64,000 bases of DNA from Nocardioides panzhihuensis. GTDB taxonomy: Bacteria; Actinomycetota; Actinomycetes; Propionibacteriales; Nocardioidaceae. The stretch lies in NCBI RefSeq assembly GCF_013408335.1, contig NZ_JACBZR010000001.1, positions 496,001 to 560,000 on the forward strand, read 5' to 3'. Positions 42,800 through 51,617 of this stretch are shown piece by piece. The notes beneath the pieces were generated by a model that was not told where the DNA came from, made no database searches, and saw nothing but the letters and a program-made list of their open reading frames with translations. The position numbers and the translations under genes are program-made. Position 1 is the first letter of the stretch; each line of letters begins with the position of its first letter.

Positions 42800-44083
42800 G
42801 TGACCACTTCGACACCCCTGCTCTTCGCAGACCATCCCCAGTACTGGTTCGAGACCCTGCGCATGCTGGGCCACTCGTCCTATGGCGGCTCGGAGGTCGG
42901 TGAGGTCCTGGCGACGTCCGCCGAGATCACTGCGGGCGACCACGACAGCTGGTACGGCGCCTGGCTGCGAACGGCCGATCGCGTCGCCGAGGGTGCTCGC
43001 CGCGACGCCGTTCATGGCCGACAGGTGAGCTCGCGCGAGGGCTACCTGCGGGCCGCGAACTACTACCGCAACGCCGACTTCTTCCTGCACGCCAACCCGC
43101 ACGATCCGCGCGTATTGCATGCCTATCGCCACGGCGTGCAGTGCTTCGAGGCGGCGATCGCCATCACGCGGCCCTTCGAGGATCCCGAGCGGTCGAGCAT
43201 CACGCCGGTCCAGATCCCCTACGAGGGCAAGACGCTGCGCGGCTACCTCTACCGGGGACCGGCAGGCTCTGACGAGCGGCGCCCGACGATCGTCATGCAC
43301 AACGGCTTCGACGGCAGCGCGGAGGAGATGCACTACTTCGGCGCGGAGGCGGCAGCCGAGCGAGGCTTCAACGTGCTCACCTTCGACGGTCCGGGACAGC
43401 CGGCCGCCGTGCACGACCACGGCCTGGTCTTTCGTCCTGACTGGGAGAACGTCGTGGGGCCGGTCCTCGACTTCCTACTCGACGAACACGGCGACATCGT
43501 CGACGCCGAGCGCATCGCGCTCCTCGGAGTGAGTCTGGGCGGGGTGCTGGCCCCGCGCGCCGCTGCCTTCGAGCCACGCATCGCCGCCGTCGTGTGCAAC
43601 GACGGTGTGTACGACGCCCTCGGAGCGGTCGAGGCGCTCCTCGGTCTGACCCGTGCGGAGATGGAGGAGCGCTGGCATGATCCCGCGTTCAACGCCGAGG
43701 TCGAGGCAGCAGCCGCGGAGCAACCCACCCTGCGCTGGGCCCTCGACCACGGGCTGTGGGTCATGGGCGCCGCGGATCCGGCCGAGTTCGTGCGGACGTA
43801 CGCCCAGTACAACCTGCTCGACGGTGTGGCCGAACGGATCACGTGCCCGGTCCTGGTCTGCGAGGCGGACAACGACCTGTTCTTTGCGGGCGACGACATG
43901 GCTCTGCCGCAGCCCCGCCAGCTGATGGCTCGCCTGTCTGCTCCCGCCACCCTGATGACCTTCACCCACGACGAAGGGGCCGATGCGCACTGCCACGTCG
44001 GTGCCCAGCGGCTGGCCTCCGGACGCATGTTCGACTGGCTCACCGACACCTTCGCGGGCCTCACGAAGGACTCGGTCCGATGA
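42800..44083 (+). CDS. Alpha/beta hydrolase related to 2,6-dihydroxypseudooxynicotine hydrolase (C-C hydrolase-like)
   Basis: 427 residues from GTG 42800; GTG 42773 overlaps the permease stop but would place the operator inside the coding region. An N-terminal helical cap (SWYGAWLRTADRVAEGARRDA, then YLRAANYYRNADFFLH) precedes the core with HNGFDGSAEEMHYF, LLGVSLGG (Ser near 245), CEADNDLFF (Asp) and DEGADAHCHVGA (His). The cap sequence is typical of the family of the nicotine-pathway enzyme that cleaves a carbon-carbon bond in a beta-diketone; FrsA/DUF1100 and esterase roles are alternatives. Its stop overlaps the SnoaL gene start. Confidence 0.82.
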   Translation: MTTSTPLLFADHPQYWFETLRMLGHSSYGGSEVGEVLATSAEITAGDHDSWYGAWLRTADRVAEGARRDAVHGRQVSSREGYLRAANYYRNADFFLHANPHDPRVLHAYRHGVQCFEAAIAITRPFEDPERSSITPVQIPYEGKTLRGYLYRGPAGSDERRPTIVMHNGFDGSAEEMHYFGAEAAAERGFNVLTFDGPGQPAAVHDHGLVFRPDWENVVGPVLDFLLDEHGDIVDAERIALLGVSLGGVLAPRAAAFEPRIAAVVCNDGVYDALGAVEALLGLTRAEMEERWHDPAFNAEVEAAAAEQPTLRWALDHGLWVMGAADPAEFVRTYAQYNLLDGVAERITCPVLVCEADNDLFFAGDDMALPQPRQLMARLSAPATLMTFTHDEGADAHCHVGAQRLASGRMFDWLTDTFAGLTKDSVR

Positions 44084-44520
44084 CGTCGCCACAGTCGGCC
44101 ATCAGCCCTGCGCACGCTGTCCTGCTGCGGTCGATCGAGTTGCTCGCCGCGATGGACCTCGACGGCTACGTCGACCTCTTCGCCGAGGACGCCGTGATCG
44201 AGTTCCCCTACGCGCCGGCCGGCCGGCCCCAGCGACTGGACGATCCGGAGGCCGTGCGGGACTACGTGATGGCGATCGGAGCCGCGGTCAGGATCGAGTC
44301 GTTCCCGAGTCTCGTCGTGCACCATCTCACCGACCCGCACTCGATCGTCGCCGAGGTCACTCTGCACGGCACGGCGGTCGAGACCGGCGCACCCTACGAC
44401 GTCCAGTACGTCTGGATCGTCGAGGAGCGCGACGAGCGGATCGTTCTCTTCCGCGACTACTGGAACCCGACCCAGACCACGGCAGCGACCGGACCGTCCG
44501 AGGAAGACACCGCACGATGA
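44080..44520 (+). CDS. SnoaL-like NTF2-fold protein
   Basis: 146 residues from ATG 44080, coupled by ATGA overlap to the hydrolase. The NTF2-like core is LLRSIELLAAMDLDGYVDLFAEDAVIEFPYAPAGRP, with a PYDVQYVWIVEERDERIVLFRDYWNP end. Members catalyse dehydration, isomerisation or ring cyclisation in catabolism and polyketide pathways. Here it may isomerise or dehydrate an intermediate. Its stop overlaps the NmrA gene start. Confidence 0.85.
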   Translation: MTSPQSAISPAHAVLLRSIELLAAMDLDGYVDLFAEDAVIEFPYAPAGRPQRLDDPEAVRDYVMAIGAAVRIESFPSLVVHHLTDPHSIVAEVTLHGTAVETGAPYDVQYVWIVEERDERIVLFRDYWNPTQTTAATGPSEEDTAR

Positions 44521-45401
44521 GCGCGATCGAGACCGTGCTCGTCACGGGCGGCACGGGGCAGACCGGGCGCACTGTCACGGATCTCCTGCACGGACGCGGC
44601 GTCGACGTGGTCGTCGCGAGCAGGCAGGCTCCGCAGGACCCGCTTCCCTCCGGGGTCCGGCACACCCGGTTCGACTGGGCCGACGACGCCACCCACGACG
44701 AGGCGCTGCGCGGCGGCATCGACAGCATCTACCTGCTGCCGCCACCGCTGGACCCCGATCCGGTCGATGTCGTCGACCGTTTCCTCGGCAGGGCTCGGGC
44801 CGCCGGAGTGAGACGGGCAGTGCTGCTCAACTCCTCGGCCTTCCCGCTGTGTGCATCCGGCCTGCACGCCGTACGGCTGACCGTCCAGCAGATGCCGGAA
44901 TGGTCGGTGCTGCTTGCGTCCGGCTTCATGCAGAACTTCCTCGGCGAGCACCCCACCGCGATCGCCGTCCGCACGCATCATGAGATCGTCGCCGCCGCCG
45001 GCGATGGCCGGATGGGATGGATCGACGCGGAGGACGTCGCCGCGGCCGCGGCCGAGCTGTTGACCCGCGCTGACCACAGCAGCCGTGAGCACGTCCTCAC
45101 CGGGCCGGAGGCGCTGTCCTACGACAGGGTGGCGGTCACCATCGCTGCTGCCTGGGAGCTCCCCGTCCGCTATCGATCGATCAGTCCCACCGAGCGTGGC
45201 GCACAGCTCCTCGATGCCGGACTCCCGGCGACATTCGTCGACGCCCTCGTCGGTGCCGACGTGCTGACCGCAAATGGCGCCGAAGACCGCGTGACCGCTG
45301 AGATCCCGCAGCTCCTGGGCAGGACCGCCACGTCCTTCGCCCAGTTCGTACGCCGCCACTCACCCAGCCCCGAGCCGACAGATCGGAGGAACGAGCCGTG
45401 A
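44517..45401 (+). CDS. NmrA-like NAD(P)-binding atypical SDR
   Basis: 294 residues from ATG 44517. It begins with VLVTGGTGQTGRTVTDLL, the dinucleotide-binding loop, followed by SIYLLPPPLDPDPVDVVDRFL and the NmrA-type LLASGFMQNFLGEH, then GRMGWIDAEDVAAAAAELL. Family members are NADPH reductases or redox sensors. Both ends overlap neighbours, so it is firmly within the operon. Confidence 0.87.
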   Translation: MSAIETVLVTGGTGQTGRTVTDLLHGRGVDVVVASRQAPQDPLPSGVRHTRFDWADDATHDEALRGGIDSIYLLPPPLDPDPVDVVDRFLGRARAAGVRRAVLLNSSAFPLCASGLHAVRLTVQQMPEWSVLLASGFMQNFLGEHPTAIAVRTHHEIVAAAGDGRMGWIDAEDVAAAAAELLTRADHSSREHVLTGPEALSYDRVAVTIAAAWELPVRYRSISPTERGAQLLDAGLPATFVDALVGADVLTANGAEDRVTAEIPQLLGRTATSFAQFVRRHSPSPEPTDRRNEP

Positions 45402-47200
45402 AAGACTCCAACGAGCTGCTCTCCCGAGCAGACCTCGACTTCCTGCTCCATGACTGGCTCCGGGTCGGGGACCTCACCGACCGACCGCGCTTCGCGGAGC
45501 ACTCCAGGTCGACCTTCGACGCGATCCTGGACGTCTGCGCCGACCTCGCCCGGGACCGCTTCGCACCCCACAACCGGCGCAGCGACACCGAGGAGCCGAA
45601 GCTCGTCGACGGTCGCGTTCGCCTGAACCCGGACGTCCGGCCCGCGCTCGACGCACTGGCGGAGACCGGACTGCTCAGCGCGACCGCGGATCACCAGCTG
45701 GGCGGTCTCCAGCTGCCTCGGGTCGTGCACCTGGCGAGCGCCGCGTGGTTCGCGGCCGCCAACGTGAGCACGTATGGCTACGCGATGCTCACCGTCGCCA
45801 ACTCGCACCTCATCTGTGCACACGGGTCTGCGGACCAGATCAACAGGTTCGTGCTGCCGATGTTCGAGGGCCGCTTCCACGGCACGATGTGCCTCTCCGA
45901 GCCCCAGGCAGGCTCCTCGCTCGCCGACACGATGACCCGCGCACGCCTGGCCGACGACGGGACCTATCGGCTCACGGGGACCAAGATGTGGATCTCCGGT
46001 GGGGATCACGAGCTGGGCGAGAACATCGTGCACCTCGTGCTCGCACGCACCGGAGCCGAGACCTCCGGCGTCCGGGGACTGTCGCTGTTCATCGTTCCCA
46101 AGTTTCTGGTGGAGGACGACGGCAGTATCGGCGAGCGCAACGACGTGACGCTGGTCGGGCTGAACCACAAGCTGGGATTCCGGGGCACGGTCAACACCGT
46201 CCTGAGCTTCGGCGACGGGACCCATCAGCCCGGCGGTGCCGCCGGCGCCATCGGCTACCTGGTCGGCGCGCCCGGCGAAGGACTCGCCCAGATGTTCCAC
46301 ATGATGAACGCCGTCCGTCTCGAGGTCGGTGCCTGCGCCGCAGCTCTCGGGTATACCGCCTACCTCAAGTCATTGGCCTATGCGCGGACGCGGCCACAGG
46401 GCCGCACGCCGGGCGCGAAGGACGCGAACCTCCCTCAGGTGCCGCTCGTGGAGCATGCCGACATCCGCCGGATGCTGCTGGCCCAGAAGTCCTACGCCGA
46501 GGGGGCGCTCGCGCTGACGCTGTACTGCGCTCGCCTGCTGGACGAGCAGGAGACGGCGCCGGAGCAGCCCGAAAGCGCTCGCGCGGGGCTGTTGCTCGAC
46601 GTACTCACCCCCATCGCGAAGAGCTGGCCATCGCAGTGGTGCCTGCACGGCACGTCGCTGGCCATCCAGGTCCACGGCGGATACGGCTACACCCGCGACT
46701 ACGACGTAGAGCAGCACTACCGGGACAGCCGCCTCAACCCGATCCACGAGGGCACGCATGGCATCCATGCCCTCGACCTTCTGGGCCGGAAGACGTCCAT
46801 GCAGGACGGCGCGGGCATCGAGGCGCTGGACGAGGAGATGCGGCGTACCATCGCGGCCACTTCATCCCTGGGGCCCGAGGTCTCGGCCCACGCAGCCGAC
46901 CTGGATCGCGCCAGGGCGCGCCTCGTGGAAGTGACGAGGCTGCTCCATGCGCACCCCGATCCGGTCACCAGGCTTGCCAATGCCTCGCTCTATCTGGAGG
47001 CCGCCGGGCACATCGTCCTGGCCTGGATCTGGCTCGAGCAGCTCATCGCGCTCGGCGACCGGGACGATGCCTTCGCCCGCGGAAAGCGCTCGACAGCCCA
47101 CTACTTCCGCTCCTACGAGCTCCCTCGGGTGGCACCTCAGCTCGACCTGCTCGCCTCCCTCGACCGCACGACGGTCGACCTCGACCCGGCGTGGCTCTGA
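45398..47200 (+). CDS. Acyl-CoA dehydrogenase (large, FadE5/DmdC-like)
   Basis: 600 residues from GTG 45398, overlapping the NmrA stop. The FAD and acyl-CoA core is seen in MCLSEPQAGSSLADTMTRA and YRLTGTKMWISGGDHEL. AYARTRPQGRTPGAKDANLPQVPLVEHADIRRMLLAQKSYAEG and the C-terminal HGGYGYTRDYDVEQHYRDSR...YEGTHGI-like NPIHEGTHGIHALDLLG match the about 600-residue class with an extra C-terminal domain, which includes mycobacterial FadE5 and DmdC. It introduces an alpha-beta double bond in an acyl-CoA. Confidence 0.9.
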   Translation: MKDSNELLSRADLDFLLHDWLRVGDLTDRPRFAEHSRSTFDAILDVCADLARDRFAPHNRRSDTEEPKLVDGRVRLNPDVRPALDALAETGLLSATADHQLGGLQLPRVVHLASAAWFAAANVSTYGYAMLTVANSHLICAHGSADQINRFVLPMFEGRFHGTMCLSEPQAGSSLADTMTRARLADDGTYRLTGTKMWISGGDHELGENIVHLVLARTGAETSGVRGLSLFIVPKFLVEDDGSIGERNDVTLVGLNHKLGFRGTVNTVLSFGDGTHQPGGAAGAIGYLVGAPGEGLAQMFHMMNAVRLEVGACAAALGYTAYLKSLAYARTRPQGRTPGAKDANLPQVPLVEHADIRRMLLAQKSYAEGALALTLYCARLLDEQETAPEQPESARAGLLLDVLTPIAKSWPSQWCLHGTSLAIQVHGGYGYTRDYDVEQHYRDSRLNPIHEGTHGIHALDLLGRKTSMQDGAGIEALDEEMRRTIAATSSLGPEVSAHAADLDRARARLVEVTRLLHAHPDPVTRLANASLYLEAAGHIVLAWIWLEQLIALGDRDDAFARGKRSTAHYFRSYELPRVAPQLDLLASLDRTTVDLDPAWL

Positions 47201-47261
47201 CCATGCCCGGTCCAGGTCGACCGCGTTCCACCGCACCCTCACCATCGTCAGGAGAAGGCCC

Positions 47262-48800
47262 ATGCCCACGCTCGGCCAGCTGGTAGCACGACAAGCCCAC
47301 CGGGCTCCGACAAGAGACGCACTCGTCCACGACGGCCGGCGCATCACTTGGGCAGAGCTCGACAGCGACGTCAACCGTGCCACCGCCGTGCTGCAACGCG
47401 GCGGCATGGTCCAAGGGGAACGACTCGGGGTGATGAGCACGAACTGCGACGACCTCGTCGTGGCCCTGTACGCCGCGGCCAAGCTCGGCCTGCTCGTCGT
47501 CCCCATCAACCCACGGATGGCCGCGCCGGAGGTCACCTGGCTGCTGGAGGACAGCGGCGCGACGGGGTTCGTGTTCCATCCCCGCCTCGCGGCGACCGCG
47601 GACAAGGCGCGAGCGGCCGCCTCCACGCCGCCGCGGTTCCACCTCCCGCTCGGCCCGACCCCGGACCGCCCCCAGGACCTCAGGAGCCTGATGGCGGAGG
47701 CCCCGGATCACGAGCCGGGGACAGCGGTCTCGGAGTCGGACGACGCCGAGATCCTCTACACCTCAGGCACCACGGGTCGGCCCAAGGGGGTCCTTCTCGA
47801 CCACCATCGCGCGATCTGGGCAGGACTCAACGTGACCACGACCGTCGGGATGGCGGACGGCGAGCGGATCCTGCAGGTCGCCCCGCTCTATCACTCCGCA
47901 GGCCTCAACCTCTTCCTGCACGGGGGCACGGCGGTCGGAGCCACGCACGTGCTCCTGGAGGCCTTCGATCCGGATGTCGTGCTGGACGTCATGGAGTCCG
48001 AGCGGATCACCACCTTCTTCGGCGTCCCCACGATGTACCAGATGCTCCTGGACCGCCCGGACTTCGCCGGCCGGGACCTCTCTGCCTGGCGGCTGGGCAT
48101 GTTCGGGGCGGCCCCCATGCCGCCGGTCACGATCGAGCGATTGCGGAAGGCTGCCCCCCAGGTGCAGCTCTTCAACCTCTGCGGGCCGACGGAGGCCGGC
48201 CCCGGCGGCGTCGGGCTCGGCCCCGAGCACATCGCCGACCGCCCGAGTGCCAACGGATGGCCCATCCTCAACACCGAGGCGAGGGTTGTGGACAGCGAGG
48301 GCAACGACGTCGCGCCCGGCAGTACAGGAGAGGTGGTGCTCCGGGGTGAGTCTGTGATGAAGGGCTACTGGAACAACCCCGAGGCGACGGCGGAAGCGCT
48401 GCGCAACGGCTGGTTGCACACCGGGGACGTGGCACGCATCGACGACGACGGCTGCATCACACTCGTCGACCGCATGAAGGACATGATCATCACCGGCGGC
48501 ATGAACGTGTACTCGGTCGAGGTCGAGAACGCCGTGGCCGCCCACCCCAGCGTCGCGGACTGTGCGATCGTCGGGGTGCCCCACCCCGTGTACGGCGAGA
48601 GCGTGGTGGCCGTCGTGACGCCCCGCGAGGGGTGCTCGATCACGATCGAGGACCTGCGGTCGCACGTCTCGACGCTCATCGCCGACTACAAGGCCCCGCA
48701 CCGGCTCGTGCTCGGCGAGGTTCCGCGCAACGCCTCCGGCAAGATCCTCAAGCACGTCCTCCGCGAGCGGATCGGTGGCGAGCAGGGAGCCTTGTCGTGA
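47262..48800 (+). CDS. AMP-forming acyl-CoA synthetase
   Basis: 512 residues from ATG 47262, preceded by AGGAGAAGG. The P-loop YTSGTTGRPKG is at about 166-176, LFNLCGPTEAGPGG is the A4/A5 region, GWLHTGDVARIDDDG carries the adenylate Asp, and PRNASGKILKHVL the catalytic Lys near the C-terminus. It activates a carboxylate to its CoA thioester, feeding the acyl-CoA dehydrogenase. Spacing of 61 bases from the previous gene is one of the few gaps in the operon. Confidence 0.93.
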   Translation: MPTLGQLVARQAHRAPTRDALVHDGRRITWAELDSDVNRATAVLQRGGMVQGERLGVMSTNCDDLVVALYAAAKLGLLVVPINPRMAAPEVTWLLEDSGATGFVFHPRLAATADKARAAASTPPRFHLPLGPTPDRPQDLRSLMAEAPDHEPGTAVSESDDAEILYTSGTTGRPKGVLLDHHRAIWAGLNVTTTVGMADGERILQVAPLYHSAGLNLFLHGGTAVGATHVLLEAFDPDVVLDVMESERITTFFGVPTMYQMLLDRPDFAGRDLSAWRLGMFGAAPMPPVTIERLRKAAPQVQLFNLCGPTEAGPGGVGLGPEHIADRPSANGWPILNTEARVVDSEGNDVAPGSTGEVVLRGESVMKGYWNNPEATAEALRNGWLHTGDVARIDDDGCITLVDRMKDMIITGGMNVYSVEVENAVAAHPSVADCAIVGVPHPVYGESVVAVVTPREGCSITIEDLRSHVSTLIADYKAPHRLVLGEVPRNASGKILKHVLRERIGGEQGALS

Positions 48801-49756
48801 CCGGGAAGAAGACGAAGGAAACGATGCTGGCGGTCACTCAGGAGGTCCTCGGCGGCCCCGGGGTCCTGCACCAGGCCGAGGTCCCCCGGCCGCGAGCCAC
48901 GCCCAACCAGGTGCTGGTGCGGGTGCTCGCCGCCGGCCTCAACCCGACCGACCTCAAGCACCGGTCGCGCCGGGTCTTCCTCGGCCCCCCACCCTTCGTG
49001 CTGGGGTGGGACGTGTCGGGTGTCGTCGAGGAGATCGGCTTCGGCGTCGCCGACTTCCGTCCCGGCGACGAGGTGTTCGGTATGTTGCCTTATCCCTCGG
49101 GGCACGGAGCCCATGCGGAGCTCGTGCTCGCCCCGGCTCGCGCACTCGTGCACAAGCCCACCGAGATCGAGCACGTGCAGGCAGGAGCCCTGCCACTTGC
49201 GTCGCTCACCTCGTGGCAGGCACTGGTCGAGCGGGCGGGGATCCAGCCCGGGCAGCGGGTGCTCATCCACGGCGCCGCGGGTGGTGTCGGCCACCTCGCC
49301 GTGCAGATCGCCCGGGACCGGGGCGCAGTGGTCATCGGCACCGCGAGCGCGTCGAAGCACGACTACCTCCGCGAGATCGGCGCCCACGAGCTCATCGACT
49401 ACCGCACGATTGCGTTCGACGCCGAGCTGTCGGACGTGGACGTCGTGCTCGACACGGTCGGCGGCGAGGTCGCGACACGCTCACTCACGGTGCTCCGCCC
49501 GGGAGGCACGCTCGTGACGATCATGCCCGCCGGACGCGACGTGATCGTGGACGAGGCCCGCGAACGGGGCATCCGGATGGTCGGCATGCTCGCCGACGCG
49601 GATCGGGCCGGCATGCAGGCGGTGTCGGACATGGTCCGGCGCGGTGTGCTGCGACCCAGGATCGACCAGGTCTTCGCGATGAGCGCCGCAGACCAGGCTC
49701 ACACCCTGGCCGAGTCAGGACGCGCCTTCGGCAAGGTCGTGCTCATCCCGGACTGA
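48797..49756 (+). CDS. NADP-dependent quinone oxidoreductase-like protein (MDR superfamily)
   Basis: 319 residues from GTG 48797, overlapping the ligase stop; ATG 48824 is an alternative. N-terminal GroES-like domain (VLVRVLAAGLNPTDLKHRSR, GWDVSGVVEEIG) and nucleotide-binding loop VLIHGAAGGVGHLAVQIA (near 159). No catalytic zinc Cys is visible, so it belongs to the quinone/enoyl reductase branch. It may reduce an alpha,beta-unsaturated ketone or enoyl intermediate with NADPH. Confidence 0.88.
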   Translation: MTGKKTKETMLAVTQEVLGGPGVLHQAEVPRPRATPNQVLVRVLAAGLNPTDLKHRSRRVFLGPPPFVLGWDVSGVVEEIGFGVADFRPGDEVFGMLPYPSGHGAHAELVLAPARALVHKPTEIEHVQAGALPLASLTSWQALVERAGIQPGQRVLIHGAAGGVGHLAVQIARDRGAVVIGTASASKHDYLREIGAHELIDYRTIAFDAELSDVDVVLDTVGGEVATRSLTVLRPGGTLVTIMPAGRDVIVDEARERGIRMVGMLADADRAGMQAVSDMVRRGVLRPRIDQVFAMSAADQAHTLAESGRAFGKVVLIPD

Positions 49757-49819
49757 CCTGCTGCTCGCCCGCTCGCGTCACCCACGACCCAGCGCACCAA
49801 CCGAGAGGAACCACGAACC

Positions 49820-50581
49820 ATGAGTCCCATCCACCCCGCCACCCTCACCGGCAAGGTCGCGGTCGTCACCGGAGCCAGCTCAGGCATCGGCGCCGAGATC
49901 GCCCACGAGATGCACCGGGCCGGCGCCGAGGTCCTGCTGGTGGGCCGCAACCAGGAGCGGCTGGCCGCCACCGCATCGAGCGTGGCAACCGACCCCGACC
50001 GGATCGATTCCCTGGGCGTGGACCTCACCGAGGAGGCCGCACCTGATGCCGTCGTACGACGTGCGCTGGACCGGTTCGGCCGTCTCGACATCCTGGTCAA
50101 CGCCGCCGGCGTGTTCACGCCCACACCGTTCCTCGAGACCACCGACCAGATCCTGGACGACCAGTGGGCCACCAACGTGCGGGCGCCGTTCCGGCTCGCG
50201 CGCGCTGCCACCGGCCACCTGGGGGAGGGTTCGTCGATCATCTTCGTCTCGTCGATCTGTGGCCACGCCGGATTCCCCAACTCGACGGCCTACTGCGCCA
50301 CCAAGGGCGCCGTCGAGCTGTTGGTGAAGTCGCTCACCGCCGAGCTGTCTCCGCGCGGGATCCGGGTCAACGCCGTCGCGCCCGGCAACATCCGGACCAG
50401 CATCAACGAGCATCTGCTGGCCGACCCCGACTACGAGAAGCAGATGCTCGCGGCCACCCCCGCCGGACGCATCGGAGAGGTCGGCGACATCGCACCCGCA
50501 GTCGTCTTCCTCGCCTCCCCGGCGGCGTCCTACATCCACGGGTCGTCCCTGCTGATCGACGGCGGATGGATCGCCAGTTGA
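49820..50581 (+). CDS. Short-chain dehydrogenase/reductase
   Basis: 253 residues from ATG 49820. Classical SDR: TGASSGIG (17-24), NAAG, catalytic Ser in IFVSSICG, YCATK (about 158-162) and PGNIRTS. The C-terminus SSLLIDGGWIAS matches the FabG-like branch. It likely oxidises a hydroxyacyl or alcohol intermediate with NAD(P). The next gene starts 16 bases before its stop (ATG 50566) or at an overlapping TTG. Confidence 0.9.
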   Translation: MSPIHPATLTGKVAVVTGASSGIGAEIAHEMHRAGAEVLLVGRNQERLAATASSVATDPDRIDSLGVDLTEEAAPDAVVRRALDRFGRLDILVNAAGVFTPTPFLETTDQILDDQWATNVRAPFRLARAATGHLGEGSSIIFVSSICGHAGFPNSTAYCATKGAVELLVKSLTAELSPRGIRVNAVAPGNIRTSINEHLLADPDYEKQMLAATPAGRIGEVGDIAPAVVFLASPAASYIHGSSLLIDGGWIAS

Positions 50582-51606
50582 CCAAGCAGCTGCCGGGAAC
50601 GTCCGAGCAGGAGCTTCGCAAGTTCCTCCTCGAGCACTACGCGATCGACGCTGCGCTGACGCGGCTGGGCTCCGAGCACGACGAGACCTACCGGGTCTCG
50701 CTCGCCGGGGCCGACGACCTGATCGTCAAGGTCTGTGCTCTCGACGAGCCGCGAGAGTTCGTCGAGCTCCAGGTCGCGGTGGTCGATCACCTGGCGCGTT
50801 CCTCGACGGTCCCGGTGCCCGTACCGGTGCCGACACCAGGCGGAGCAACCATCACCCGGTGGCAACACCCGGGCGGCCTGCCGGTGCGCCTGGTCCACGT
50901 CATGACCTGCCTGCCGGGCATCGCCGTCGCGGAGCAGGTGCTCAGCACGGAGCAGGCCGAGCGGCTGGGCACCGTGCACGGTGAGCTCACTGCGGCGCTC
51001 GCCGCCTTCCGGCAGCCGGCCGCGGACCGCAGGATCATGTGGGACCTGTCCTTGGTGGGCGAGCTCGTCGACACCGTCGCGGCCCCGCGGTCGCAGGCCC
51101 GGGTGGCCGACCAGGTGGTCAGCCACTTCACGAGATTCGTACGGCCCGTGGCGGAGAAAGGGGATCGGCAGATCGTGCACGGCGACTACAGCGTGCACAA
51201 CGTGCTGACAGACGCGGCGGCTCCAGGGTTCGTCACCGGTGTCATCGACTTCGGTGACGTGCACGCCGGGCCGGTGCTCTACGACCTCGCGATCGCGGTC
51301 TCCAACCTCCTCGACCATCGGCTCGCGGAGCCGTGGTCGCTGGCGTCCGCGCACGTACGAGGCTTCCTCAACGTGCGCGACATACCGCCGGTCCAGCTCC
51401 GAGTGCTCGCCGCGGCAGCCGCGGCCCGCTGCGTGCAACGAGCCCTGATCTCGCAGTGGCGAGCGAGCACCGATCCCACCCGGGCTGACTACGTCCACGA
51501 GCACTCGCGGCACGACTGGGTCCGCGCCGAGACCGCCATCCAGACCCTCGACACCGCGACCGACCAGTTCCTCGCCGCCGCACCGTCCGACGCCCCCACG
51601 AGCTAA
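50566..51606 (+). CDS. Aminoglycoside phosphotransferase-fold kinase (hydroxylysine/ethanolamine kinase-like)
   Basis: 346 residues from ATG 50566; a TTG at 50578 overlapping the SDR stop is possible. The APH fold is clear: VSLAGADDLIVKVCALDEP (ATP lysine), HGDYSVHN (catalytic loop, about 205-212) and DFGDVH (Mg-binding, about 228). In animals and many bacteria, this type of kinase pairs with an AGXT2L-type phospho-lyase, as in hydroxylysine kinase with phosphohydroxylysine lyase. The next gene is exactly such a lyase. It probably phosphorylates the hydroxyl of an amino alcohol. Confidence 0.82.
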   Translation: MDRQLTKQLPGTSEQELRKFLLEHYAIDAALTRLGSEHDETYRVSLAGADDLIVKVCALDEPREFVELQVAVVDHLARSSTVPVPVPVPTPGGATITRWQHPGGLPVRLVHVMTCLPGIAVAEQVLSTEQAERLGTVHGELTAALAAFRQPAADRRIMWDLSLVGELVDTVAAPRSQARVADQVVSHFTRFVRPVAEKGDRQIVHGDYSVHNVLTDAAAPGFVTGVIDFGDVHAGPVLYDLAIAVSNLLDHRLAEPWSLASAHVRGFLNVRDIPPVQLRVLAAAAAARCVQRALISQWRASTDPTRADYVHEHSRHDWVRAETAIQTLDTATDQFLAAAPSDAPTS

Positions 51607-51617
51607 GGATCACCACC

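Noticed and set aside
41310..42815. 501-codon minus-strand frame opposite the APC permease
   Set aside because: Hydrophilic Arg/Gly/His/Gln-rich mirror of a membrane protein; no family.
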